A DNA stretch of 32,276 nucleotides from contig JAQXAP010000121.1 in NCBI GenBank assembly GCA_029252865.1, forward strand, positions 1 to 32,276. The letters run 5' to 3'. Positions 13,553-23,897 of this stretch are shown here, piece after piece. Under the pieces are notes generated by a model that worked only from the letters and a program-made list of their open reading frames with translations, did no database searches and was not told the DNA's origin. Within the stretch, counting starts at the first letter, position 1. Every line of letters starts with the position of its first letter. The translations under genes were made by a program, and so were the position numbers. Source of the stretch: Polaribacter sp. (GTDB lineage Bacteria > Bacteroidota > Bacteroidia > Flavobacteriales > Flavobacteriaceae).

Positions 13553-13605
13553 TTGATAGATTAAATCTCCCTCTTTCATTTGTAGTGTTTAGAGGAATCT
13601 ATCAA
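13553..13605. promoter_or_regulatory. Perfect 10-bp inverted repeat TTGATAGATT (13553-13562) / AATCTATCAA (13596-13605) in the divergent intergenic region
   Basis: Read directly from the sequence; arms are exact reverse complements separated by 33 bp, with an additional CCTCT/AGAGG complement inside. Function is inferred from position only. Confidence 0.4.
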
Positions 13606-13681
13606 AGAATACAGAAGAATTTGGTATGCATTTTTAAAATTTGACTGATTATAACTTGTTCTAAGCTATAAAATATATTCC

Positions 13682-13689
13682 TATTTTTG
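13682..13689 (+). promoter_or_regulatory. Candidate Bacteroidota -7 element TATTTTTG (TAnnTTTG)
   Basis: Exact match to TAnnTTTG 54 bp upstream of ATG 13744. Only an imperfect TTG lies upstream (13656-13658), with a somewhat long spacer of 23 nt. Confidence 0.25.
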
Positions 13690-13743
13690 TTTGTATTCTT
13701 TTTACTACAATTCTAAAAACTAAATAAATTAAAAAGACCTATT

Positions 13744-15282
13744 ATGATGAAATGTTTTATATTAATGATGAGCGCTTTTATGTTTTTTGCTAACTGTAAT
13801 TCTCAAAATTATAAAACAAAACCAAACATCATTTATATTTTGGCTGACGATTTAGGTTATGGCGAATTAGGTGTATATGGCCAAAAGAAAATTCTAACTC
13901 CACATATTGATGCTTTGGCTTCAAATGGAATGTTATTTACCCAACACTACTCCGGAGCTCCTGTTTGCGCTCCTTCACGATACATGTTAATGACGGGTAA
14001 ACACGCAGGTCACGCTCGCATAAGAGGTAATGATGAGTGGTCAGAAAGAGGCAATGTATGGGATATGGAAAAAGTTTTGGAAGACCCAAATCTTGAGGGT
14101 CAGCGACCTATATTAAATAGCACCGTTACGCTCGGAGAAGTTATGCAAAAAGCAGGATACAAAACGGCTGTTGTTGGAAAATGGGGTCTCGGTGGACCGT
14201 TAACTGAAGGAATTCCAAATAAAAATGGTTTCGATTTTTTTTATGGTTATAATTGTCAACGTCAGGCACATCAATTATACCCTCAATTTCTATGGAAAAA
14301 TGAAAATAAAATTTGGTTGAATAATGAAAAAATATTCCCAAGAACTCATAAAAAACTAGATGTAGGAGCTGATTCCTTGGACTTGAATAGCTATAAAAAA
14401 TGGACTCAACAAGACTATGCACCAGCAAAAATGCAAACAGAAGTTCTGAATTTTATTGAAAAAAATAAAGAGCAACCCTTTTTTATGTATTATGCCACAC
14501 CTTTGCCACATTTACCATTGCAAGTACCTCATGAATATGTTGAAAAATACGTGAAAATTTTTGGTGATGAAAAACCTTATTCAGGAAACAAAGGTTATTT
14601 CCCAAACAGATATCCTAAAGCGACGTATGCAGGTATGATATCTTATCTTGATGATCAAGTAGGAGAGATTGTACAAAAATTAAAAGATTTAAAAATCTAT
14701 GATAATACAATAATTGTTTTCACATCAGACAATGGCCCTTCTTATACTGGAGGAACAGATGCAGCATACTTTAATAGCGCTGGTCCTTTTTTAAATAAAA
14801 GAGGACGAACAAAAGGATATACTTATGAGGGCGGTATTAGAGTACCCATGATAGCCAGCTGGCCAGGGCATATTAAATCCGGAAGTAAAACAGATCACAT
14901 TTCTGCTTTTTGGGATGTTTTACCTACCTTTTCAGAGTTAGTTAAATCAAATATTCCTGAAAATATTGATGGTATTAGCTTTTTATCAACTTTGTTAAAT
15001 AAGTCAAAAAATCAAAAAAATCACGAATTTTTATATTGGGAATTTCCTGCTTATAAAGGGCAACAAGCTGTAAGAACGGGTAATTGGAAAGGAATTCGGA
15101 AAAACATCTTTAAAGGAAATATGAAAATTGAATTATACGATTTAGATAAAGATCCTCAAGAACTTTATAATGTAGCAAATAAGTACCCCGAAGTTGTTCA
15201 TAAAATAGAAACTATAATGAGGTCAGAACATACAAAAGCAGAAATTAAAAAATTTAGAATGAAACAATTAGAAGATAAATAG
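13744..15282 (+). CDS. Family S1 sulfatase (arylsulfatase A-like), probable lipoprotein
   Basis: NIIYILADDLGYGELGVYGQ, APVCAPSRYMLMTGKHAGHARIRGND, VVGKWGLGGPLTEG, FFYGYNCQRQAHQLYPQFLW, FTSDNGPSYTGG; lipobox-like FFANC. Confidence 0.93.
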   Translation: MMKCFILMMSAFMFFANCNSQNYKTKPNIIYILADDLGYGELGVYGQKKILTPHIDALASNGMLFTQHYSGAPVCAPSRYMLMTGKHAGHARIRGNDEWSERGNVWDMEKVLEDPNLEGQRPILNSTVTLGEVMQKAGYKTAVVGKWGLGGPLTEGIPNKNGFDFFYGYNCQRQAHQLYPQFLWKNENKIWLNNEKIFPRTHKKLDVGADSLDLNSYKKWTQQDYAPAKMQTEVLNFIEKNKEQPFFMYYATPLPHLPLQVPHEYVEKYVKIFGDEKPYSGNKGYFPNRYPKATYAGMISYLDDQVGEIVQKLKDLKIYDNTIIVFTSDNGPSYTGGTDAAYFNSAGPFLNKRGRTKGYTYEGGIRVPMIASWPGHIKSGSKTDHISAFWDVLPTFSELVKSNIPENIDGISFLSTLLNKSKNQKNHEFLYWEFPAYKGQQAVRTGNWKGIRKNIFKGNMKIELYDLDKDPQELYNVANKYPEVVHKIETIMRSEHTKAEIKKFRMKQLEDK

Positions 15283-15318
15283 TTTATTCAATTTTACTCG
15301 ATTTAGCATAAATTATTT

Positions 15319-17777
15319 ATGAAATATATTCTTTACTATCTGAGTCTATTTATTTTTAGCTCTTTTTCCTCTTACTCTCAAACTTCTGATAAAATTAGTT
15401 CTCCGCGAAAGGTTATAGATTTTGATTTTGATTGGCGTTTTAAGTTAGGTGATTTTAAAAATGCATATACTCCTGATTTTAATGATAAAGACTGGAGAAA
15501 ATTAAATCTACCCCACGATTGGAGTATTGAGGGAACTTATGACAGTATAAACCCATCTGGAACTGCAGGAGCTTTTTTACCAACTGGAATAGGATGGTAT
15601 CGAAAAAACTTTAATTATTTAAAAAAGGGAGAAGATAAAAAGGTAAGTATTCAATTTGATGGTATTTATAAAAATTCAACCGTATGGATAAATGGAATTA
15701 AACTTGGCACAAGACCAAATGGTTATATCGGGTTTTCTTACAACCTAACACCATACTTGAAAAATGGTAAAAATGTAATTTCTGTAAAGGTAGATCATTC
15801 AAAAGTACCAAGTGGTAGATGGTACACTGGCTCTGGAATTTATCGTCATGTTAAGTTGCTCATTACTGAAAAAATATATATTCCAAAAGGAGGTGTTTTT
15901 ATATCAACACCCAAAATAAATAGTAAAGAAGCAGCTATTAAGATTGATTTATCTATTAAAAATGAACTAGTTAAATCTGAAAAAGTAAAAGTAAGTTATG
16001 TTATTTTTGATAATAACAATAAAAAAATAGATCAATTTTCAGAGAATATAATATTACAAAAAGGAGCTAATTCTTTTGAGAATCATATCGAATTACTCAA
16101 ACCTGAGCTTTGGTCTCCCAACCATCCATATTTATATAGTTTACAGTTAACAATTAAAAAAGGAACTAACATTATTGATAAATACACCAATACTTTCGGT
16201 ATTCGAAGTATTTCTTTTAGTGCAAAAAACGGTTTCGAATTAAATGGAGTTAAAACTATTTTGAAAGGAGTTTGTTTACATCATGATGCTGGACCAGTTG
16301 GAACAGCTGTACCTGATGATGTACTGCTTCGTCGCTTAAAAATATTAAAAAAAATGGGGTGTAATGCAATTCGTACCTCCCACAACCCCTTTGCTCCTGA
16401 ATTTTATGACATGTGCGATTCATTGGGTGTTCTAGTAATGGACGAATCTTTTGACGGATGGGAAGTCGCTAAAGCAAAATATGATTATGGCCTTAATTTT
16501 AAAAAGTGGTGGCAAACAGATTTGGAGGGTTTTATAAAAAGAGACCGAAATCACCCAAGCGTTATTATCTGGAGTATTGGAAATGAAGTTAGGGGCTACA
16601 CTAATGAAACACAACAAAAACTGGTTAATTTTATCAGAAATATTGATACTACAAGAGCAATTTCTCAAGGAAGAGGTTATTATGGGGCAGCAATAGATAT
16701 CGCAGGCTTCAATGGACATGGGGAATATAAAGGTAGTTTAGGTAAATTTCATAACAAACATCCCAACAAACCAATTATTGGAACAGAAATAACACATAAT
16801 TACCAAACAAGAGGTATCTATAGATCTAAAACATCATACAGAATGCGTGATTTCCCTGCACCCTGGGAAAAAAACAAATAGCAAAAGGTAAAGGATTTAA
16901 TTCCATAAAAGAAAAAATTTATTTAGTAGATGATCTAACGGAAAAAGAAGTATTTACAGATGTAAATTCAATGTATCAATCTTCTTATGATAATTCTATT
17001 GTTAGAATGGGAATTAGAGATTATTGGAAGGCTACAAAAAATCTACCCTATTTTCTTGGAGCATTTCGCTGGACAGGATTTGATTACTTAGGAGAATCTT
17101 TTGGATGGCCAGCGAGAACCATGAATTTTGGAGTAATTGATTTGGCTGGGTTTCCAACAGATAATTATTATTTATATCAAAGCTTATGGACTGAAAAACC
17201 TATGGTACATATGTTACCGCATTGGACACATCCAAGTAAAGAAAATGTTGAAATTCCTGTGGTCATTTATACCAATTGTGAATCCGCAGAATTGTTTTTA
17301 AATGGGAAATCCTTGGGGGAAAAACCAATGACCGATGCTTTACAAATTGTTTGGAAAGTACCTTATACTAGAGGAAAGCTTAAAGTAGTGGCTAAAAATA
17401 AGGGACAAGAGGTTATTCGTAAAATATATCAGACGGCAGAAGCGCCATACACTGTTAAAATTCTATTAAATAAGCAAAGTATTTTAGCCAATCAAAAGGC
17501 TATTATACACGCAGAAATATTAATTGTAGATAAAAACGGAATAGAAGTACCAAAAGCCAATAACTTATTAACCTTTGAATTAGAAGGTGCAGGTAAACTC
17601 ATCGGTTTAGAAAATGGGGATATTATTGACTTATCTCCGCATAAAGTTGATTATAGAAAAGCTTTTAATGGAAAATGCTTAGGAATAATTCAGTCTAATG
17701 GACTCAAAGGTGATATTAAATTAAAAATTAAGTCAAAAGGGTTAATACCACAAACGGTTCATATTACAGCTCATTAA
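15319..17777 (+). pseudogene. GH2 glycoside hydrolase (beta-galactosidase-like) split by a frameshift: ORFs 15319..16881 and 16971..17777
   Basis: First part has signal peptide, RKNFNYL...GRWYTGSGIYRHV, acid/base IIWSIGNEVRGY and nucleophile-type GTEITHN. Second part has FRWTGFDYLGESFGWPARTMNFGVIDLAGFP and C-terminal GH2 domains. A -1 shift (equal to one added A) at the A7 run 16868-16874 joins them as ...PWEKKQIAKGKGFNSIKEKIYLVDDLTEKEVFTDVNSMYQSSYD..., with no stop until 17777. Confidence 0.85.
16869..16875 (+). other. A AAA AAC heptamer in X XXY YYZ phase at the GH2 frame break
   Basis: Frame 0 reads CCC TGG GAA AAA AAC AAA TAG; the heptamer is in phase for -1 slippage and the zero-frame stop is 2 codons downstream. 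Function unproven. Confidence 0.4.
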
Positions 17778-17969
17778 TTTAAAGATTAATGATAAACTTG
17801 AACTAAAAAACATAAATCTACTTTTTCACACAGAATATTGCACTTATTTACCCTTTTATTGAACGGATAATACACAAGTGTTAATCTTACTGATATTAAC
17901 TTTGAACTCTCCTGCATTTTCTATTAAAAGAAATGATGAAATATCACCTTATACAACAATAGATAGAGA

Positions 17970-19655
17970 ATGTTGATCGATAACTTGAATTTACAACTCC
18001 AATCGAATGGAACTTTAAAATATAGAATGAATCTCAATCAAATTAAAAATATTTTTTTCTTCTCTTTTCTAGGTGTTATAATTAGTTGTACCAACAAAAT
18101 AAAAAACGATACAACACAAAATAAAGAGAAAAATATAAGGCCAAATATTATTTTCATTATGAGTGATGATCATGCTTACCAAGCTATTAGTGCTTATGGG
18201 CATAATTTAAATAAAACACCAAATATTGATAGAATTGCAAATGAAGGAGCTATTTTTAATAGAGGATTTGTAACAAATTCAATTTGCGCACCAAGTAGAG
18301 CTGTGATGTTGACAGGAAAACACAGTCATATAAATGGTAAGGTAGATAATATTTTACCTTTTAACTGGAATCAAGATAACTTTGCAAAACAATTACAAGA
18401 ATCAGGTTATCAAACAGCTCTGATTGGTAAAATTCATTTACACGGCTTGCCACAAGGATTCAATTACTCTAATGTACTTCCTGGACAAGGCCAATATTAC
18501 AATCCTGATTTCATAGAAAATGGAGAAAAAAAGAAGTATAAAGGATATGTGACTTCTATAACTACAGAAATAGCTTTAAAATGGTTGGATACCAAAAGAG
18601 AAAAAGACAAACCTTTTTTATTGTTGTATCACCAAAAAGCACCCCACCGAACGTGGATGCCTGAAAAAAAATATTTCAATTTATTTAAAGATAAAAAATT
18701 TACACCTCCAACAAACTACTTTGATGATTATAAGGGCAGACCCGCAGCTGCGAAACATGAAATGGGTATTTTTAAGGACTTAGATATAGTGTATGATCTC
18801 AAAATGCTAGACAAAGAAAAGGAGTTAAAAACACGTTATCGAAAAGCATTTCAAAAACAATACGATAGAATGGATAGTTTACAGAAATCTGCTTGGGATG
18901 CACACTACAACCCTATTATTGCAGATTTTAAGAAGAATATACCTGTTGGAAAAGATTTAGCATTGTGGAAGTTTCAACGATATATGGAAGATTATTTAAA
19001 AACCATTCAATCCGTTGATGATGGAGTTGGAAAAGTTTTAGACTATTTAGAAGAAAATAATCTAACAGAAAACACCATCATAGTTTATACTTCTGATCAA
19101 GGTTTTTATTTAGGAGAACATGGTTGGTTTGATAAAAGGTTTATGTACGAAGAATCTTTTAGAACACCTCTGTTAATGAAATTTCCAAAAGAAATTAAAC
19201 CTGGTACCGTCATAAACAAAATGGTTCAAAATTTGGATTTTGCGCCTACTTTTTTAGACTATGCAGAGGTTGATATTCCGGAAGACATTCAAGGAGAGTC
19301 CTTTAGAAATCTGGTTAGCGGTGAATCTAGTGAATGGAGAGATGCTATCTATTATACTTATTATGAATTTCCTGGAGAGCATAATGTAAAGAGACATTAT
19401 GGTATAAGAACGGATCGATACAAATTGATTCATTTTTATTATGATATTAATCATTGGGAATTATATGATTTAGAAAAAGACCCATCTGAAATGAACAATA
19501 TTTATGATCATGAAGCCTACATTGAAGTGAAAGAAACTATGCATAAAAGGTTGATTGAAATGCGAGAAAAATATGGAGACAGTGATAAATTGACTGAGAA
19601 AAACTTAAACAACTACCTAAAGGCAAAGGGATTAAACAAAAAAATAGATAATTGA
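17970..19655 (+). CDS. Family S1 sulfatase, N-acetylglucosamine-6-sulfatase (S1_11)-like, lipoprotein
   Basis: NIIFIMSDDHAYQAISAYG, NSICAPSRAVMLTG, SDQGFYLGEHGWFDKRFMYEESFRTPLLMKFP, YYTYYEFPGEHNVKRHYGIRTDRYKLIHFYYDINHWELYDLEKDPSEMNN. Start is probably ATG at 18027 (MNLNQIKNIFFFSFLGVIISC). Confidence 0.9.
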   Translation: MLIDNLNLQLQSNGTLKYRMNLNQIKNIFFFSFLGVIISCTNKIKNDTTQNKEKNIRPNIIFIMSDDHAYQAISAYGHNLNKTPNIDRIANEGAIFNRGFVTNSICAPSRAVMLTGKHSHINGKVDNILPFNWNQDNFAKQLQESGYQTALIGKIHLHGLPQGFNYSNVLPGQGQYYNPDFIENGEKKKYKGYVTSITTEIALKWLDTKREKDKPFLLLYHQKAPHRTWMPEKKYFNLFKDKKFTPPTNYFDDYKGRPAAAKHEMGIFKDLDIVYDLKMLDKEKELKTRYRKAFQKQYDRMDSLQKSAWDAHYNPIIADFKKNIPVGKDLALWKFQRYMEDYLKTIQSVDDGVGKVLDYLEENNLTENTIIVYTSDQGFYLGEHGWFDKRFMYEESFRTPLLMKFPKEIKPGTVINKMVQNLDFAPTFLDYAEVDIPEDIQGESFRNLVSGESSEWRDAIYYTYYEFPGEHNVKRHYGIRTDRYKLIHFYYDINHWELYDLEKDPSEMNNIYDHEAYIEVKETMHKRLIEMREKYGDSDKLTEKNLNNYLKAKGLNKKIDN

Positions 19656-19656
19656 A

Positions 19657-21948
19657 ATGAAAATAAAAAATTTAGTTTTTAAGTTTATGCGCAATAAAGT
19701 TTACACTTTATTCTTTCTTGTTTTTACAGGTACACTATTTTTAGTCTCATGTAAAAAAAATGAAAAAGAATCTAAACTAGACCAATTTTCCAAAGTAAAA
19801 TATGTGAATCCTTTTATTGGAACTGCAGGTCATGGACATACTTATCCCGGTGCAACAGTGCCTTTCGGTATGCTTCAAGTAAGCCCAGATAACGGAATCT
19901 CTAAATGGGATTGGTGTTCCGGCTATCATTATTCAGATTCTATAACTATCGGGTTTAGCCACTTACACCTTAGTGGCACAGGCATAGGTGATTTGGCAGA
20001 TGTTAGATTAATGCCAATTAATAAAAACGTTGACTTGACAAAGGAAGTTAAATCTAGAGATGATATTCCTTATAAATCGACTTATTCTCATTTTAATGAA
20101 ACAGCAAAACCTGGATATTATAGCGTAAATTTAAAAGATTTTAATATCAAGGCAGAATTAACGTCTAGTTTAAGAACGGCAAATCATAAATATACTTTTG
20201 CTAAACAAGATACTCAATCTGTTATAATTGATTTAGGTTTTGCAATTAATTGGGATAAAACTCTAATATCAAATATAAGAGTAGTTGACAGCAACACTGT
20301 TTCTGGGTTCAGACACAGCAAAGGCTGGGCAAATAATCAAAAAGTTTTTTTCGTTGCTAAATTTTCAAAACCTATTACAAACTATGCTTTGGTAAAAGAT
20401 GGTTTAAAAGATGAAGAAAGTTTTGTTGTTGGGAAAAAAACTTATGCTCAATTATTTTTTGATGAAAAAAAAGGAGTAGATCTTCAGGTTAAAGTTGGTT
20501 TGTCATCAGTAAGTATAGAAAATGCATTTAAGAATTTATCCACCTCTGGAAATGGTTTTAATTTTGATTCAGTTAAAAATGAAGCTGAATCTAATTGGAA
20601 TTCAAATTTATCTTCAATAGAAGTAGAAAGTTTAAATGAAGATTTAAAAACTACATTTTATACAGCATTATACCACACACAAATTGCACCAGTTACTTTT
20701 AGTGATGTAAATGGTGAATTCAGAAAAGAAAATGATGAAATAGTAAAATCAACAGATTTTACCACTTATTCAACATTGTCTTTATGGGATACTTTTAGAG
20801 CAGAGCAACCATTGTTAGCCATTTTACAGCCTGAAAGAGTAACAGATATTATAAATTCAATGTTGTCTTATTACGAAACAAAAAACATTTTACCTGTTTG
20901 GACACTCTACGGAAATGAAACAAATACGATGACAGGCTATCACTCCATCCCTGTAATTGCCGAAGCCTATTTAAAAGGTATTAAAGGTTTTGATATAGAG
21001 ATAGCTTACGACGCAATGAAAACCACAATGATGCAGAACGAAAGGGGTTTAAATCATTATAAAAAATACGGCTATATACCATATAATTTGTTAGATGAAT
21101 CAGTCACAATAACTCTAGAATATGCCTATAATGATTGGTGTGTTGCACAGATCGCAAAAACACTGGGTAAAGATAATGATTATCACTACTTTTTAAAGAG
21201 GTCTAAGGCATATGAGTATTTATTTGACACAGAAACTGGTTTTATGCGAGGTAAAGACGATACTGGTACGTCTTGGAAAAAACCATTTGACCCCAAGTAT
21301 TCTGCGCACAGAATACACGCTGAATATACAGAAGGTAATGCATGGCAACATAGTTGGTTTGTGTTACACGATACTGATAAATTAATTAAAATGCATGGAG
21401 GTGAAAATAAATTCACCACTAAATTAGATCAATTATTTACAGAAACGTCAGAAATTACAGGGGACAATGTTTCAGTTGATATTAGTGGATTAATTGGGCA
21501 ATATGCCCACGGAAATGAGCCAAGCCATCATATTGCATATATGTACAATTATGCCAACCAACCTTGGAAAACACAATTTTGGGTTAGACAAATTTTAAAA
21601 ACTCAATACAATACAACTCCTGAGGGATTGAGTGGAAATGAAGATTGTGGTCAAATGTCTGCCTGGTATGTATTCAGTTCTTTAGGATTGTATCCTTATA
21701 GCCCTGCATCCGGTGAATATCAAATAGGAAGTCCTATTTTTGAGAAATCAACGATACATATTTCTGAAAAAACTACATTTTCAATAATAGCAGAAAATGT
21801 TTCAGATGATAATATTTATATTCAATCTGCAACCTTAAATGGAAAAGATTTTAATAGAAGTGTTATATCTCACAAAGAACTAGTTAGAGGTGGTACACTT
21901 CAATTTATTATGGGAAATAAACCAAATAAAAATTGGGGAATTAATTAA
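19657..21948 (+). CDS. GH92 alpha-mannosidase, lipoprotein
   Basis: YVNPFIGTAGHGHTYPGATVPFGMLQVSPDN, GNEPSHHIAYMYNYANQPWKTQ, GLSGNEDCGQMSAWYVFSSLGLYP; lipobox-like FLVSC; probable start ATG 19687. Confidence 0.95.
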   Translation: MKIKNLVFKFMRNKVYTLFFLVFTGTLFLVSCKKNEKESKLDQFSKVKYVNPFIGTAGHGHTYPGATVPFGMLQVSPDNGISKWDWCSGYHYSDSITIGFSHLHLSGTGIGDLADVRLMPINKNVDLTKEVKSRDDIPYKSTYSHFNETAKPGYYSVNLKDFNIKAELTSSLRTANHKYTFAKQDTQSVIIDLGFAINWDKTLISNIRVVDSNTVSGFRHSKGWANNQKVFFVAKFSKPITNYALVKDGLKDEESFVVGKKTYAQLFFDEKKGVDLQVKVGLSSVSIENAFKNLSTSGNGFNFDSVKNEAESNWNSNLSSIEVESLNEDLKTTFYTALYHTQIAPVTFSDVNGEFRKENDEIVKSTDFTTYSTLSLWDTFRAEQPLLAILQPERVTDIINSMLSYYETKNILPVWTLYGNETNTMTGYHSIPVIAEAYLKGIKGFDIEIAYDAMKTTMMQNERGLNHYKKYGYIPYNLLDESVTITLEYAYNDWCVAQIAKTLGKDNDYHYFLKRSKAYEYLFDTETGFMRGKDDTGTSWKKPFDPKYSAHRIHAEYTEGNAWQHSWFVLHDTDKLIKMHGGENKFTTKLDQLFTETSEITGDNVSVDISGLIGQYAHGNEPSHHIAYMYNYANQPWKTQFWVRQILKTQYNTTPEGLSGNEDCGQMSAWYVFSSLGLYPYSPASGEYQIGSPIFEKSTIHISEKTTFSIIAENVSDDNIYIQSATLNGKDFNRSVISHKELVRGGTLQFIMGNKPNKNWGIN

Positions 21949-21963
21949 ACTAATGATTTTAAA

Positions 21964-23841
21964 ATGGATATAATTGATGTATCAATAATAGCTGTATATA
22001 TTTTACTAACATTATTTGTAGGAATCTGGGTTTCGAAAAAAGCTTCGAAAGGACTAGAATCTTATTTCCTAGGAGGAAATAATATTAAATGGTACTACTT
22101 AGGTTTGAGTAATGGATCTGGAATGTTTGATGTTTCAGGAACTGCTTGGATGGTTGGTATTCTATTTTTATATGGGGTGAAAAGCTTTATGTTTATGTGG
22201 ATGTGGCCAATTTTTAATCAGATTTTTATCATGATGTTTTTAGCTATTTGGATAAGAAGATCAAATATAATGACAGGATCTGAATGGATTTTAACACGAT
22301 TTGGAGATAAAAAAGCAGGTAGAGCATCACATATAGTAGTTGCAATTTTCGCAATTGTTGCTACAATTGGATTTATAGCTTATTTTTTTGAAGGTGTAGG
22401 AAAGTTTATGACAATAATTTTACCCTGGGATTTAACCTTAATGTTTAATGGCAGCGAATTATTATCTTCAGACCAAAGTTATGCTTTATCAATTATATTA
22501 TTAACAACACTTTATACTATTAAAGGAGGAATGTTTTCTGTTGTTGCTACTGAAGTTTTACAGTATGCAATTATGGTAGTTGCCGGTATTCTAGTTGCAT
22601 TTTATGCTTTTATTGCTGTTACCAATGCTGATATTAATAGTGTATTGTCTACAGAATGGAATAATCTTTTGTTTGGGTGGAAGATTGAAGGATCTTGGAA
22701 TGGAAAATATCAAGCTTTCAATAAACTCATAGATACACAAGGCTATAAAATGTTTGGTGCATTTATAGGAATGTCCTTGTTTAAAGGGTTTTTCGCCAGC
22801 ATTGCTGGACCAACACCAAGTTATGATATGCAACGTATTTTGTCTACAAAATCAGTAAAAGAAGCTGCATATATGTCTGGCTTTACTAATTTAGTGCTTT
22901 TTATACCAAGATATTTACTAATTGGTGGTATCGTTGTTTTAGGATTGGTTTTTCTTGGTCCTGAAATGGCTTCGTCTTCAACATTAAGTCTCGGTGATTT
23001 AGAAGTAATTTTACCCAAAGTAATTAATAATCATGTTCCTGTTGGAATTAAAGGATTGTTATTAGCTGGACTTTTAGCTGCATTTATGTCAACCTTTTCA
23101 GCTTTTGTAAATTCTGGACCTGCATATATTGTAAATGATATTTATAAAAAATATTTTAAACCAAACCAAAGTAATGAGCACTATATAAAGGCGAGTCATA
23201 TTGCTTCATTTGCTGTAGTAATATTTGGAGTTGTAATGGGCGTTTTTGCTGATTCTATTAATTCGATTACATTATGGATTACCAGTGCACTTTACGGTGG
23301 TTATGTTGCCGCGAATTTCTTGAAATGGATATGGTGGCGGTTTAATGGTTGGGGATATTTTTGGGGTATGACATCAGGATTGATAATTGCTACATTACAA
23401 TTCTTAATAGACCAAAATAAAACTAATTTTGAGGCTGGAACATTGTTGTATGATCTTGCTCAAATACCCGCAATTTACCTATTCCCTATTATATTTTCAT
23501 TTTCTCTTTTAGGATCATTTTTGGGAACCTTTTTCACAGCTCCTACAAGTATGGATACTCTAAAATCATTTTATAAAAATGTACATCCATGGGGGGTTTG
23601 GGGAACAGTTTGTAAAGAATTACAAAAAGAAGATCCTTCATTTAAGAAAAATAATGAGTTTTGGAAAGATATGGGTAATAGTTTAATTGGGATTGTTTGG
23701 CAGTCTAGTATGATCGTTTTACCAATCTATTTTATTATAAGAGATTATCCAAAAGCAATTATATCATTAATAGTGTTTTTGATTACTTCAATTATTTTAA
23801 AATACACTTGGTTAGATAGGGTAAGAAAAATACCGAATTAA
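21964..23841 (+). CDS. Sodium:solute symporter (SSS) family transporter
   Basis: Multi-spanning hydrophobic protein with SSS-like start (DVSIIAVYILLTLFVGIWVSKKASKGLESYFLGGNNIKWYYLGLSNGSGMFDVSGTAWMVG) and GLLLAGLLAAFMSTFSAFVNSGPAYIVNDIYKKY. Confidence 0.92.
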   Translation: MDIIDVSIIAVYILLTLFVGIWVSKKASKGLESYFLGGNNIKWYYLGLSNGSGMFDVSGTAWMVGILFLYGVKSFMFMWMWPIFNQIFIMMFLAIWIRRSNIMTGSEWILTRFGDKKAGRASHIVVAIFAIVATIGFIAYFFEGVGKFMTIILPWDLTLMFNGSELLSSDQSYALSIILLTTLYTIKGGMFSVVATEVLQYAIMVVAGILVAFYAFIAVTNADINSVLSTEWNNLLFGWKIEGSWNGKYQAFNKLIDTQGYKMFGAFIGMSLFKGFFASIAGPTPSYDMQRILSTKSVKEAAYMSGFTNLVLFIPRYLLIGGIVVLGLVFLGPEMASSSTLSLGDLEVILPKVINNHVPVGIKGLLLAGLLAAFMSTFSAFVNSGPAYIVNDIYKKYFKPNQSNEHYIKASHIASFAVVIFGVVMGVFADSINSITLWITSALYGGYVAANFLKWIWWRFNGWGYFWGMTSGLIIATLQFLIDQNKTNFEAGTLLYDLAQIPAIYLFPIIFSFSLLGSFLGTFFTAPTSMDTLKSFYKNVHPWGVWGTVCKELQKEDPSFKKNNEFWKDMGNSLIGIVWQSSMIVLPIYFIIRDYPKAIISLIVFLITSIILKYTWLDRVRKIPN

Positions 23842-23897
23842 TTAGATAGTAATTCTGTAATTAAACTAAAAATAACATAATTAAAAAATAGAATAAC

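Noticed and set aside
14141-14428. Minus-strand 95-aa ORF inside a sulfatase (and similar 16432-16719, 23997-24302, 27617-27880)
   Set aside because: Lie wholly within strongly supported genes on the opposite strand; no domain signal.
13744-15282. GKWGLG instead of GKWHLG in this sulfatase as evidence of inactivity
   Set aside because: From general knowledge this variant is common in the arylsulfatase A-like group with the GYNCQRQAH motif, so it is not evidence of loss of function.
17772-17791. Inverted repeat CATTAAT-ttaaag-ATTAATG overlapping the GH2 stop codon
   Set aside because: Seven-bp stem, almost all A/T and no clear T-tract; too weak to call a terminator in AT-rich DNA.
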